Shown here in pieces: positions 42,685 through 51,856 of a stretch of DNA of 64,000 nucleotides (its first letter is position 1; each line of letters begins with the position of its first letter). Made by a program: the position numbers and the translations under genes. The DNA lies in the NCBI RefSeq assembly GCF_004005495.1, contig NZ_RZYA01000001.1, forward strand, positions 186,001-250,000, written 5' to 3'. The notes below the pieces were generated by a model. It saw only the letters and a list, made by a program, of their open reading frames with translations. It did no database searches and was not told where the DNA came from. This stretch comes from Streptomyces antnestii. GTDB taxonomy: Bacteria; Actinomycetota; Actinomycetes; Streptomycetales; Streptomycetaceae.

Positions 42685-44253
42685 GTGCTCTTCCTCTACA
42701 CCGTGCTCGTGGTGTGCGGAGCCGTCCTGCTGATCGCCGGAATCGTCGAACAGCGGCGGCACTTCGCCAACCTCGAACACATACCGACCCGCGTCCTGGT
42801 CAACGGCATCCGCGGCAAGTCGTCCATCACGCGCCTGTGCGCGGGCGCCCTGCGCGGCGGCGATCTGACCACCGTCGCGAAGACGACCGGCACGGCGGCC
42901 CGGTTCATCCACCCGGACGCCACCGAGGAACCCGTCTACCGCAAGTTCGGCATCGCCAACGTCGTCGAGCAGATCGGCATCGTGCGCCGCGCCGCCGCGT
43001 ACAACCCGGACGCCCTCGTGATCGAGTGCATGGCCGTCATGCCGGCGCTCCAGGAGATCAACCAGTCCAAGCTGATCCGCTCCACGATCGGCGTCCTGTG
43101 CAACGTCCGAGAGGACCACCTCGCCGAGATGGGCCCCACCCTCGACGACGTGGCGCGCTCCCTGTGCCGCTCCATGCCGGAGGGCGGCATCTGCGTCACG
43201 GCGGAGCAGGAGCGCTTCCACATCCTCCAGGAGGAGGCGGACGCCAGGGACTGCAAGCTGATCTACGCCGACCCCGAGACGGTCAGCGACGAGGAACTGC
43301 GCGGCTTCAGCTGGTTCACGTTCAAGGAGAACGTGGCGATCGCGCTGACCGTCGCGGAGCTCGTGGGCGTCGACCGGGACACCGCCCTGCAGGGCATGTA
43401 CGACGCCCCGCCGGACCCCGGAGTGCTCTCCGTGGAGCGCTACCTCACCCACGACGGCAAGAAGCTCCGCTTCGCCAACGTCTTCGCGGCCAACGACCCC
43501 GAGTCGACGCTGATGAACATCAACCAGCTCCTCGACCTCGGCGCCGTCCACCGCCCGCTGAACGTCGTCATCAACTGCCGCCCCGACCGCGTCGAGCGCA
43601 ACGGCCAGATGGGCGAGATCATCCCCGAGCTCGACCCCGACCGGGTCTTCGTGATCGGCCACCCCGCCAAGTCCGCCATCGACGCGATCCCCGCCGCCTA
43701 CCGCGACCGGGCCGTGGACCTCGGCGGCGACCGGCGCGACGCCGAGGAGTTCATGGGCCTGCTGCTCGGCGACCTCGGGCCGGACTCCTCGCTCGTCGCC
43801 ATCGGCAACATCCACGGCCAGGGCGAGCACCTCCTGGAGCACCTCGCCGAACTCCCCGCGGACGAGTCCGACGACACGGCCGACACCACCGACACCGCCG
43901 ACCCCTACGGGACCGCGCCCCTGCCGCACGCGGCGCGGGCCACCCCCGAGCACGCCGAGACGATGCAGCTCTACGCGCCCCGCATCGACCCGTACCAGCA
44001 GTACCCGCAGGCGTACGAGACGCGGTACGCGCCACAGGCCCACATCCCCGTACAGCGCGACGCGGACCGGCCCCATCCCGAGTACGACGAGCAGCGGGCG
44101 CCCCGCGAGGCCTGGCCCACGGTGACACAGGGCCGACCCGTACCGCCCGCCGAACAGGACCGTCCCCGCGGCCTGTTCGAGCCGCGCGTCCCGCCGACGC
44201 CTTCCACCGACGACCCGCAGCAGTGGCACAGCAGCCCAGGAGAACCCCGTTGA
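42685..44253 (+). CDS. pgsB: Poly-gamma-glutamate synthase subunit PgsB/CapB
   Basis: 522 residues. An N-terminal membrane segment (1-20) precedes a Mur-ligase-like amide ligase: P-loop NGIRGKSS (about 40-47), KTTGTAARFIHPD, IECMAVMPALQEINQSKLI, NVREDHLAEMGPT, and IGNIHGQGEHLLEHLAEL near residue 375. This is the full PgsB fold, which uses ATP to polymerise glutamate. Bacillus PgsB ends about there; this protein has an extra Pro/Tyr/Gln-rich, likely disordered tail of about 125 residues. GTG 42685 has GGAAGGAA upstream. It couples to pgsC by a 4-bp overlap. Confidence 0.92.
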   Translation: MLFLYTVLVVCGAVLLIAGIVEQRRHFANLEHIPTRVLVNGIRGKSSITRLCAGALRGGDLTTVAKTTGTAARFIHPDATEEPVYRKFGIANVVEQIGIVRRAAAYNPDALVIECMAVMPALQEINQSKLIRSTIGVLCNVREDHLAEMGPTLDDVARSLCRSMPEGGICVTAEQERFHILQEEADARDCKLIYADPETVSDEELRGFSWFTFKENVAIALTVAELVGVDRDTALQGMYDAPPDPGVLSVERYLTHDGKKLRFANVFAANDPESTLMNINQLLDLGAVHRPLNVVINCRPDRVERNGQMGEIIPELDPDRVFVIGHPAKSAIDAIPAAYRDRAVDLGGDRRDAEEFMGLLLGDLGPDSSLVAIGNIHGQGEHLLEHLAELPADESDDTADTTDTADPYGTAPLPHAARATPEHAETMQLYAPRIDPYQQYPQAYETRYAPQAHIPVQRDADRPHPEYDEQRAPREAWPTVTQGRPVPPAEQDRPRGLFEPRVPPTPSTDDPQQWHSSPGEPR

Positions 44254-44732
44254 TCCCCACCGTCCTCACCCCCGAGATCGCCGCGATCGGCATCGCGATC
44301 GGGCTGCTGTTCTCCCTGATCTGCTACCTCACGACGAACCTCTCGCCGGGCGGCATGATCACCCCGGGCTGGATCGCCCTGACCCTCGTCGAGGACCTCC
44401 AGCGCGCGGCCATGGTCGTGGGCGTCACCGTCCTCACCTATGTGGGCACGCTCCTGATGCAGCGCTACGTGATCCTCTACGGCAAGCGCCTGTTCGCGGC
44501 GGTCGTGCTGCTCGGCGTGACGCTCCAGGCCACCGTGATGATCGTGCTCTCCCTCGAGTTCCCGCTGATGTACGCGAACCAGACCCTGGGCTTCATCGTC
44601 CCCGGCCTCATCGCGTACCAGCTGGTCCGCCAGCCCAAGGGCCCCACGATCCTCGCCACCGGCTCGGTGACGCTGATGGCGTACGTCGTCCTCACCGCCG
44701 GAATCCTCCTCGGCGTCATGCCGTCCGCCTGA
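44250..44732 (+). CDS. pgsC: Poly-gamma-glutamate synthesis protein PgsC/CapC
   Basis: 160 residues, the usual length. About five membrane segments: IAAIGIAIGLLFSLICYLTTN, RAAMVVGVTVLTYVGTLLM, FAAVVLLGVTLQATVMIVLS and two more, with the family motif NLSPGGMITPGWIAL. It is the integral-membrane partner of PgsB. The start is TTG 44250, overlapping the pgsB stop, with AGGAG 7 nt upstream; no better start exists. With PgsB it forms the core of a PGA-type synthase. Confidence 0.92.
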   Translation: MIPTVLTPEIAAIGIAIGLLFSLICYLTTNLSPGGMITPGWIALTLVEDLQRAAMVVGVTVLTYVGTLLMQRYVILYGKRLFAAVVLLGVTLQATVMIVLSLEFPLMYANQTLGFIVPGLIAYQLVRQPKGPTILATGSVTLMAYVVLTAGILLGVMPSA

Positions 44733-44754
44733 ACCTGCCACCGGAGCCGACCCC

Positions 44755-45825
44755 ATGCCTGCCAAGAAGAAGCACCCCGTCCTGCACACCGCGGTCATCC
44801 TCGCGCTGCTCGGCGGCAGCGCCTACCTGACGGTGGAACTGCGCAAGGACGAACAGGCCAAGGCCCCCGCGGTCCAGGCCGTCACCGACACCCCGCTCCT
44901 GGAGTCGAGCACCGGCCAGAAGGGCGGCAAGCAGACCTGGGAGCGCCTGAAGAACCCCGAGCGCTCGGTCCTGCGCGGCGAGGCCGGCCAGGTCCTCGCG
45001 ACCTTCACCGACGGCGCCCGCACCGCCACGCTCAAGGGCCCGAGCCGCACGTTCACCGAGCCCGCCAACACCAAGTCCCGGGTGGTCACGGAGGACTGGG
45101 TGCGGCTCATGCCCGAACCCTGGCGCAAGGGCGCCGAGCGGGAGAAGTGGTTCAAGGACTGGTTCAAGGAGTTCTACGGCAGCGAGGAGGACGACGTCTT
45201 CGCGTTCGCCTTCCAGTACCTGGAGGGCGCCCCCGTCAAGAAGGACGACGAGGGCATCGCGTACGCGGGTGACGCCAACTTCGGTCCGATCAACCCGAAC
45301 GGCAGCGAGGGCAACGACCTGCGCGACGAACTCTCGGACTTCTACGACTACTTGGGCATCCCCTACACGTTCCGCGACGGCGTCACGCAGCAGCCCGAGA
45401 CCCGCCGTGCCCGGTCCGTCGACTGTTCGGGCTTCCAGCGTCTGGTGTGGGGCTACCGGTCCCGCTACCCCCTGATGTCGTCGGACAAGTCCGGCGACGG
45501 CCTGCCGCGCACCGCCAACGGCATGGCGCGCTCGGACGTGGGGACCGACATCATCCCGCTCAAGGGAGTCGGCGCGGCCGACCGGCCCACGTCCATCGAC
45601 GTGCTGCAGCCCGGCGACCTCGTCTTCTTCAAGCTCGACGCCCGCACGAACCAGCGCCTCGACCATGTCGGCATGTACATGGGCCACGACACCGACGGCC
45701 ACATGATCTTCGTGTCGAGCCGTGAAGAGGTCAACGGCCCCACCATCGGCGACAAGGGCGGCACGTCCCGCCTCGACGGCAACGGCTACTACGCGAGCAC
45801 CCTGCGCAGCGCCAAGCGGCTCTGA
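44755..45825 (+). CDS. NlpC/P60-family cell-surface peptidase
   Basis: 356 residues. Signal anchor at about 8-24 (LHTAVILALLGGSAYLTVEL). The NlpC/P60 papain-like domain is C-terminal (about 200-350) with catalytic Cys in RARSVDCSGFQRLVWGYR, His in RLDHVGMYMGH and a downstream polar residue near MIFVSSRE. Bacillus PGA loci carry related gamma-DL-glutamyl hydrolases, so this may cut or release the polymer; peptidoglycan cleavage is the alternative. It is 22 bp after pgsC and ends the operon before an 18-bp perfect terminator. Confidence 0.87.
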   Translation: MPAKKKHPVLHTAVILALLGGSAYLTVELRKDEQAKAPAVQAVTDTPLLESSTGQKGGKQTWERLKNPERSVLRGEAGQVLATFTDGARTATLKGPSRTFTEPANTKSRVVTEDWVRLMPEPWRKGAEREKWFKDWFKEFYGSEEDDVFAFAFQYLEGAPVKKDDEGIAYAGDANFGPINPNGSEGNDLRDELSDFYDYLGIPYTFRDGVTQQPETRRARSVDCSGFQRLVWGYRSRYPLMSSDKSGDGLPRTANGMARSDVGTDIIPLKGVGAADRPTSIDVLQPGDLVFFKLDARTNQRLDHVGMYMGHDTDGHMIFVSSREEVNGPTIGDKGGTSRLDGNGYYASTLRSAKRL

Positions 45826-45838
45826 CCGGCCGCTCGAC

Positions 45839-45882
45839 ACGACGGTGCCCGGCACGTCAGGAGGCGTGCCGGGCACCGTCGT
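45839..45882. terminator. Bidirectional terminator between NlpC/P60 and fadB genes
   Basis: A perfect 18-bp stem (45839-45856 with 45865-45882) and an 8-nt loop TCAGGAGG, in a 68-bp gap between convergent genes. Confidence 0.9.
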
Positions 45883-45893
45883 ATGCGGGGGAG

Positions 45894-48035
45894 TTACGCG
45901 GGGACGCTCGCCACGCCCGTCTCCAGGAACCGCTTCCCGGTCACCCGCTCGCTGACGCCCTCGCGGTCCAGGTACGGCGTGATGCCGCCCAGGTGGAAGG
46001 GCCAGCCGGCGCCGGTGATCAGGCACAGGTCGATGTCCTGGGCCTCGGCGACGACGCCCTCGTCCAGCATGAGCCGGATCTCCTGGGCCACCGCGTCGAG
46101 CACGCGGTCGCGGACCTGCTCCTCCGTCAGGACGACGTCGCCCTGCTTGAGGAGCGCGGCGACCTCGGGGTCCAGCTCCGGCTTGAAGCCGTTCTCGGCG
46201 GAGTACGTGTAGAAGCCGCGCTTGCCCGCCTTGACGACGGCCGCCAGGTTCGGGGACACCGTGAAGCGCTCCGGGAAGGCGCGGTTCAGGGTCTCCGAGA
46301 CGTGCAGACCGATCGCGGGACCGACCAGCTCCAGAAGGACGAGAGGCGACATCGGCAGGCCGAGCGGCTCGACGGCCTTCTCGGCCGTCTCGACCGGGGT
46401 GCCCTCGTCGATGACGTTCTGGATCTCGCCCATGAAGCGGGTGAGGATGCGGTTCACGACGAACGCCGGTGCGTCCTTCACCAGGACCGCGGTCTTCTTC
46501 AGCTTCTTGGCGACACCGAAGGCCGTGGCCAGCGAGGCGTCGTCGGTCTGCTCGCCGCGGACGATCTCCAGGAGCGGGAGGATCGCGACCGGGTTGAAGA
46601 AGTGGAAGCCGACGACCCGCTCGGGGTGCTTCAGCTTCGACGCCATCTCGGAGACCGAGAGCGACGAGGTGTTGGTGGCGAGGATCGCGTGCGCCGGGGC
46701 GACCGCCTCGACCTCCGCGAACACCTGCTGCTTGACGCCGATCTCCTCGAAGACGGCCTCGATGATGAAGTCGGCGTCGGAGAAGCCCTCGGCCTTGTCC
46801 AGGACACCGGTCACCAGCGCCTTGAGGCGGTTGGCCTTGTCCTGGTTGACGCGGCCCTTGCCGAGCAGCTTGTCGATCTCGGCGTGGACGTAGCCCACAC
46901 CCTTGTCGACGCGCTCCTGGTCGATGTCGGTCAGGACGACCGGCACCTCCAGGCGGCGCAGGAAGAGCAGCGCGAGCTGCGAGGCCATCAGGCCCGCGCC
47001 CACGACGCCGACCTTGGTGACCGGCCGCGCCAGGCTCTTGTCCGGGGCGCCGGCGGGACGCTTGGCGCGCTTCTGCACCAGGTTGAACGAGTAGATACCC
47101 GCGCGCAGTTCACCACCCATGATCAGGTCCGCGAGGGCCTGGTCCTCGGCGTCGAACCCGGCCTGCAGGTTCCCGTCCTTGGCGGCGGCGATGATGTCGA
47201 GGGCGCGGTACGCGGCCGGGGCGGCGCCGTGCACCTTGCCGTCGGCGATGGACCTGCCGCGCGCGACGGCCTGGTCCCAGGCGTCACCGCGGTCGACCTC
47301 GGCGCGCTCGACGGAGACCTCGCCCTTGAGGACGTTCGCCGTCCAGATCAGCGACTGCTCCAGGAAGTCCGCGCCCTCGAAGATCGCGTCGGCGATGCCG
47401 AGTTCGAAGACCTGCTTGCCCTTGAGCTGGCGGTTCTGGTTGAGCGAGTTCTCGATGATGACCGAGACGGCCTTGTCGGCGCCGATCAGGTTCGGGAGCA
47501 GCGCGCAGCCGCCCCAGCCCGGGACCAGACCGAGGAAGACCTCGGGCAGCGAGAACGCGGGCAGCGCCTTGGAGACGGTGCGGTACGTGCAGTGCAGACC
47601 GACCTCGACACCGCCGCCCATGGCCGCGCCGTTGTAGTACGCGAAGGTCGGCACGGCGAGGCCCGCCAGGCGCTTGAAGACCTCGTGGCCGCCCTTGCCG
47701 ATGGCCAGCGCGTCGTCGTGCTTCTTAAGGAGCTCGACGCCCTTGAGGTCGGCGCCCACGGCGAAGATGAACGGCTTGCCGGTGATGCCGGCGCCGACGA
47801 TCGTGCCGTCGGCCGCCTCCTTCTCGACCTGGTCGATCGCGGTGTTCAGGTTCGCGAGGGAGGCCGGGCCGAAGGTGGTCGGCTTGGTGTGGTCGAAGCC
47901 GTTGTCGAGCGTGATCAGCGCGAACCGGCCCGCGCCGAACGGGAGGTCGAGGTGGCGTACGTTCGCCGACGTGACGACCTCGTCCGGGAACAGCTCGGCG
48001 GCGCCCTTCAGGAGCTCAGCGGTGGTGGTGCTCAC
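45894..48035 (-). CDS. fadB: Multifunctional fatty-acid oxidation protein, FadB type
   Basis: 713 residues. An enoyl-CoA hydratase/isomerase (crotonase) domain (about 20-310; NGAAMGGGVEVGLHCTYR, PEVFLGLVPGWGG) is followed by the NAD-binding 3-hydroxyacyl-CoA dehydrogenase domain (about 340-515; KVGVVGAGLMASQLALL, ATNTSSLSVSEMA, GFHFFNP) and two dehydrogenase C-terminal domains. It performs two steps of beta-oxidation. GTG 48035 overlaps the fadA stop, making a fadAB operon in the order seen in other Streptomyces. Its last 200 bp are duplicated as a pseudogene at 37172-37372. Confidence 0.95.
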   Translation of the reverse strand: MSTTTAELLKGAAELFPDEVVTSANVRHLDLPFGAGRFALITLDNGFDHTKPTTFGPASLANLNTAIDQVEKEAADGTIVGAGITGKPFIFAVGADLKGVELLKKHDDALAIGKGGHEVFKRLAGLAVPTFAYYNGAAMGGGVEVGLHCTYRTVSKALPAFSLPEVFLGLVPGWGGCALLPNLIGADKAVSVIIENSLNQNRQLKGKQVFELGIADAIFEGADFLEQSLIWTANVLKGEVSVERAEVDRGDAWDQAVARGRSIADGKVHGAAPAAYRALDIIAAAKDGNLQAGFDAEDQALADLIMGGELRAGIYSFNLVQKRAKRPAGAPDKSLARPVTKVGVVGAGLMASQLALLFLRRLEVPVVLTDIDQERVDKGVGYVHAEIDKLLGKGRVNQDKANRLKALVTGVLDKAEGFSDADFIIEAVFEEIGVKQQVFAEVEAVAPAHAILATNTSSLSVSEMASKLKHPERVVGFHFFNPVAILPLLEIVRGEQTDDASLATAFGVAKKLKKTAVLVKDAPAFVVNRILTRFMGEIQNVIDEGTPVETAEKAVEPLGLPMSPLVLLELVGPAIGLHVSETLNRAFPERFTVSPNLAAVVKAGKRGFYTYSAENGFKPELDPEVAALLKQGDVVLTEEQVRDRVLDAVAQEIRLMLDEGVVAEAQDIDLCLITGAGWPFHLGGITPYLDREGVSERVTGKRFLETGVASVPA

Positions 48036-49258
48036 TTGTCGCCTCCGGCGTCCTTGTGGTGCGGGTTCTCCCAGATGACCGTGGCGCCCATGCCGAAGCC
48101 GACGCACATCGTCGTCAGGCCGTAGCGCACCTCGGGCTGCTCCTCGAACTGGCGGGCCAGCTGCGTCATCAGACGCACGCCGGAGGAGGCCAGCGGGTGA
48201 CCGAACGCGATGGCGCCGCCGTACTGGTTGACGCGCGCGTCGTCGTCGGCGATGCCGTAGTGGTCCAGGAAGGCGAGGACCTGGACGGCGAAGGCCTCGT
48301 TGATCTCGAAGAGGTTGATGTCCTCGATCGACAGACCGGCCTTGGCGAGCGCCTTCTCCGTCGCCGGGATCGGGCCGTAGCCCATGACCTCCGGCTCGAC
48401 GCCCACGAAGGCGTAGGAGACGAGGCGCATCTTGACCGGCAGGTTGTTCTCGCGTGCGAAGTCCTCGGACGCGATGATCGACGCGGTCGCACCGTCGTTC
48501 AGACCGGCGGCGTTGCCCGCGGTGACGCGGCCGTGGACGCGGAACGGCGTCTTCAGGCCGGCCAGGTTCTCCAGGGTCGTGCCCGGGCGCATCGGCTCGT
48601 CGGCGGTGACCAGACCCCAGCCGGTCTCGCCGACGTCCGGGTTGGTGTTGCGCACGGAGATCGGGACGAGGTCCTGCTGGATCTTCCCGTTCGCGTACGC
48701 CTTCGCCGCCTTCTCCTGCGAGCGCACGGCGTACTCGTCGGCGCGCTGCTTGGTGATGTGCGGGTAGCGGTCGTGCAGGTTCTCGGCGGTCATGCCCATG
48801 AACAGGGCGGACTCGTCGACGAGCTTCTCCGACACGAAGCGCGGGTTCGGGTCGACGCCCTCGCCCATGGGGTGACGGCCCATGTGCTCGACACCGCCGG
48901 CGATGACGGCGTCGTACGCGCCGAAGGCGATGGAGCCCGCGGTCGCGGTCACGGCGGTCAGGGCGCCGGCGCACATGCGGTCGATGGAGTAGCCGGGCAC
49001 GGACTGCGGGAGGCCCGCGAGGATGCCGGCGGTGCGGCCGAGGGTCAGGCCCTGGTCGCCGATCTGCGTGGTCGCGGCGATGGCGACCTCGTCGATCTTC
49101 GCGGGTTCGAGGGCCGGGTTGCGGCGCAGCAGCTCCCGGATGGCCTTCACGACGAGATCGTCGGCGCGGGTCTCGTGGTAGATGCCCTTCGGGCCCGCCT
49201 TGCCGAACGGGGTGCGGACGCCGTCGACGAAGACGACGTCCCTGACGGTACGAGGCAC
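48032..49258 (-). CDS. fadA: Acetyl-CoA C-acyltransferase (thiolase), FadA type
   Basis: 408 residues. Thiolase hallmarks: FVDGVRTPFGKAG at the start, nucleophilic Cys in IDRMCAGALTAVTATAGSI, NDGATASIIASEDFA, NEAFAVQVLAFLDHYGI, GGAIAFGHPLASSGVR, and the second catalytic Cys in MCVGFGMGAT. It thiolytically cleaves 3-ketoacyl-CoA in the last beta-oxidation step. GTG 49258 has GGAGGAGAG 5 nt upstream. It is the first gene of the fadAB operon on the minus strand. Confidence 0.95.
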   Translation of the reverse strand: MPRTVRDVVFVDGVRTPFGKAGPKGIYHETRADDLVVKAIRELLRRNPALEPAKIDEVAIAATTQIGDQGLTLGRTAGILAGLPQSVPGYSIDRMCAGALTAVTATAGSIAFGAYDAVIAGGVEHMGRHPMGEGVDPNPRFVSEKLVDESALFMGMTAENLHDRYPHITKQRADEYAVRSQEKAAKAYANGKIQQDLVPISVRNTNPDVGETGWGLVTADEPMRPGTTLENLAGLKTPFRVHGRVTAGNAAGLNDGATASIIASEDFARENNLPVKMRLVSYAFVGVEPEVMGYGPIPATEKALAKAGLSIEDINLFEINEAFAVQVLAFLDHYGIADDDARVNQYGGAIAFGHPLASSGVRLMTQLARQFEEQPEVRYGLTTMCVGFGMGATVIWENPHHKDAGGDK

Positions 49259-49412
49259 GATGGCTCTCCTCCAGATGCGGGATGGCACTGCCGCGCGGCA
49301 CGCTCCCGGAGTCGGGCGACGCGCTGCGAATACCGTCATGCTACTTGCGGGTAACCAAGACGTGTAGTCCCCCCGGCCGGAGCGGCGAAGGTCACACCCG
49401 ACCTGCATACGC

Positions 49413-49446
49413 GAGGACGCCCCCGGGAGATCCCAGGGGCGTCCTC
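49413..49446 (-). terminator. Terminator of rnd
   Basis: GAGGACGCCCC (49413-49423) pairs perfectly with GGGGCGTCCTC (49436-49446), 52 bp past the rnd stop. Confidence 0.8.
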
Positions 49447-49497
49447 ACATACGGCACATGCGGCGCGTGCGGCACATGCGTCACGTACTTCTGTGCG

Positions 49498-50781
49498 TCA
49501 GTCCGTCTGCTTCAGCGCCTCGGTCAGCAGCGGCGTGACCTGTTCGATCTGCCAGGGCCGCGCCCCGTACCCGCGCAGCGCCTCGGCCACCGCCGCCTCG
49601 GAGCGGTCGCCCGGCGGCTCCCAGCACACTCGGCGGACCGTGTCAGGGGTGATCAGGTTCTCCTGCGGCATGTTCAGCGTCTCGGCGAGCGCCGACACCG
49701 CGGCCCGCGCCGCGGACAGGCGCGCGGCGGCGGCCGGGTCCTTGTCGGCCCAGGCCCGCGGGGGAGGAGGCCCGGCGACCGGGGCCCCCGGCTGCGGCAG
49801 CTCCGCGTCGGGCAGCTCCCTCGCCCGGTCCACGGCCGCCTGCCACTGCTCCAGCTGGCGCCGCCCCACCCGGTGCCCGAACCCGGGCAGCGCGGCCAGC
49901 GCGTGCACGTTCACCGGGACCGCGAGCGCCGCCTCGACGATCGCCCCGTCGCCGAGGACCTTGCCCGGCGAGACGTCACGCCGCTGCGCGATCCGGTCCC
50001 GCGCCGTCCACAGCTCCCGTACGACGGCCATCTGTCGGCGGCGCCGCACCTTGTGCATGCCGGACGTGCGCCGCCACGGGTCCTTGCGGGGCGGGGCGGG
50101 CGGCGCCGACGCGATGGCATCGAACTCCTGGTGCGCCCATTCGAGCTTGCCCTGCCGGTCGAGCTCCTTCTCCAGCGCGTCCCGCAGGTCCACGAGGAGC
50201 TCCACGTCGAGCGCGGCGTAGCGCAGCCACGGGTCGGGCAGGGGCCGTGTCGACCAGTCGACGGCGGAGTGGCCCTTCTCCAGGACGTAGCCGAGGACGT
50301 TCTCCACCATCGCGCCGAGCCCCACGCGCGGGAAGCCGGCCAGGCGCCCGGCGAGCTCGGTGTCGAAGAGGCGGCTGGGGACCATACCTATCTCGCGCAG
50401 GCACGGGAGGTCCTGCGTCGCGGCGTGCAGCACCCACTCGGCGCCGGCGACGGCGTCACCGAGGGCGGTGAGGTCGGGGCAGGCCACGGGGTCGATGAGC
50501 GCGGAGCCCGCGCCCTCGCGGCGCAGCTGCACCAGGTAGGCGCGCTGCCCGTAGCGGTAGCCGGAGGCGCGCTCGGCGTCCACGGCCACGGGGCCGGTGC
50601 CCGCGGCGAAGGCCGCGACCACCTCGGCGAGGGAGGCCTCGTCGGCGATCACCGGCGGGATGCCCTCGCGGGGTTCGAGCAGGGGGATCGGCACCTCCGC
50701 AACAGATCCGCCGTCGTCCGGGGGTGCGCCCCCGGTGGTTCGCAGTGAGCTGTCTGCTGCGGTCTCTTGGGCGTCGGTCAC
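49498..50781 (-). CDS. rnd: Ribonuclease D (3'-5' exonuclease with HRDC domain)
   Basis: 427 residues. The DEDD exonuclease domain (about 45-215) has DAERASG (DxE), LHAATQDLPCLREIG, DTELAGRLAG and YAALDVELLVDLRDALE. A canonical HRDC domain is at about 240-320 (VRELWTARDRIAQRRDVSPGKVL, IVEAALAVPVNVHALAALPGF). It matures or degrades structured RNAs. GTG 50781 is the start. It lies between fadA and an orphan response regulator, as in other Streptomyces. Confidence 0.92.
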   Translation of the reverse strand: MTDAQETAADSSLRTTGGAPPDDGGSVAEVPIPLLEPREGIPPVIADEASLAEVVAAFAAGTGPVAVDAERASGYRYGQRAYLVQLRREGAGSALIDPVACPDLTALGDAVAGAEWVLHAATQDLPCLREIGMVPSRLFDTELAGRLAGFPRVGLGAMVENVLGYVLEKGHSAVDWSTRPLPDPWLRYAALDVELLVDLRDALEKELDRQGKLEWAHQEFDAIASAPPAPPRKDPWRRTSGMHKVRRRRQMAVVRELWTARDRIAQRRDVSPGKVLGDGAIVEAALAVPVNVHALAALPGFGHRVGRRQLEQWQAAVDRARELPDAELPQPGAPVAGPPPPRAWADKDPAAAARLSAARAAVSALAETLNMPQENLITPDTVRRVCWEPPGDRSEAAVAEALRGYGARPWQIEQVTPLLTEALKQTD

Positions 50782-50808
50782 CTGTCAAGGGTATCCGTGG
50801 ATGTACAG

Positions 50809-50840
50809 CGCCCGTCGACGGAACGTTCCGTCGACGGGCG
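50809..50840. terminator. Perfect 32-bp palindrome, terminator of the orphan regulator gene
   Basis: CGCCCGTCGACGGAAC (50809-50824) is followed directly by its reverse complement (50825-50840). In RNA this folds to a long hairpin. It lies 26 bp past the regulator stop and 28 bp upstream of the rnd start on the minus strand. Confidence 0.75.
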
Positions 50841-50865
50841 ATGAAGGTACGTAAACAAGTCAGGA

Positions 50866-51528
50866 TCAGTGGATGATGCCGGTGCGCAGGGCCACGGCCA
50901 CCATGCCGGCGCGGTCGCCCGTGCCGAGCTTGCGCGCGATGCGGGCGAGGTGGCTCTTGACGGTCAGCGCGGACAGGCCCATCGAGACACCGATGGCCTT
51001 GTTCGACTGACCCTCGGCGACGAGCCGGAGCACCTCGACCTCACGTCCTGACAGTTCGCGGTAGCCGCCCGGGTGGCTCGGAGCACCCGGGGGGCGGCGG
51101 TGCATACGGGCCGCGGCGGACCCGATGGGGGCGGCGCCGGGGCGGGAGGGCAGCCCGACGTTGGTACGGGTGCCGGTGACGACGTAGCCCTTGACTCCGC
51201 CCGCGAGGGCGTTGCGCACGGCACCGATGTCGTCGGCGGCGGAGAGGGCGAGCCCGTTGGGCCAGCCCGCGGCTCGGGTTTCGGACAGAAGGGTCAGGCC
51301 GGAGCCGTCCGGGAGGTGGACGTCAGCGACGCAGATGTCTCGGGGGTTGCCGATGCGGGGACGAGCCTCCGCGACGGACGAGGCCTCGATCACGTCACGT
51401 ACACCGAGGGCCCAGAGGTGGCGGGTCACGGTGGAACGGACGCGGGGGTCGGCCACGACCACCATGGCGGTCGGCTTGTTCGGGCGGTAGGCGACCAGGC
51501 TTGCGGGCTGCTCGAGGAGAACGGACAC
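50866..51528 (-). CDS. Orphan LuxR-family response regulator
   Basis: 220 residues. A receiver-like domain (about 20-125) keeps the phospho-acceptor D69 (VADVHLPDGSG) and K113 (GGVKGYVVTG), but only one residue of the acidic pair is clear (VADPRV), so phosphorylation may be atypical. The LuxR HTH is at about 158-215 (LSGREVEVLRLVAEGQSNKAIGVSMGL, TVKSHLARIARKLG). No kinase gene is adjacent. Its position between rnd and DUF3000/hemE is conserved in Streptomyces. GTG 51528 is the start. Confidence 0.9.
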   Translation of the reverse strand: MSVLLEQPASLVAYRPNKPTAMVVVADPRVRSTVTRHLWALGVRDVIEASSVAEARPRIGNPRDICVADVHLPDGSGLTLLSETRAAGWPNGLALSAADDIGAVRNALAGGVKGYVVTGTRTNVGLPSRPGAAPIGSAAARMHRRPPGAPSHPGGYRELSGREVEVLRLVAEGQSNKAIGVSMGLSALTVKSHLARIARKLGTGDRAGMVAVALRTGIIH

Positions 51529-51856
51529 CAGGCCTCCTGGGGTGCGGGACGGGACCGGCTCGGGGATGAAGCCGGAGCGAACCGTGCTTTCAAGGTCACA
51601 GACCTCTTCGGCAGTAAACCCGCCCGCCTTTAGAGAAAGATCACGATTAGGTGAGTAACAATTCGTGCAATTCGGACACGCGATCGATCATCCGAAGATC
51701 GAACCGAATCACAACGGGACCGGAACTCTTCGAGGTCCGGTCCCGGTCCGTGCCGCCCCACCCCGTCACCGTCGGCGACGGAAGGCCGAAAATCGCCCAC
51801 TCACAGCCACACTCATAGCCACTCTCATCACTCTCAAAGCCGGCACTCATGACCGG
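51529..51856. other. Intergenic region between orphan regulator and DUF3000 gene
   Basis: 328 bp without a convincing gene. It holds a hairpin (GGGACCGGA 51716-51724 with TCCGGTCCC 51736-51744) that probably terminates the DUF3000 gene. A relatively AT-rich stretch (51620-51720) probably carries the regulator promoter. Short CACTCAYAGCCA repeats occur near 51798-51821. Confidence 0.5.

Noticed and set aside
51647..51850. 67-codon minus-strand ORF between the regulator and DUF3000 genes
   Set aside because: It spans the probable DUF3000 terminator hairpin and lacks a domain or good ribosome-binding site.
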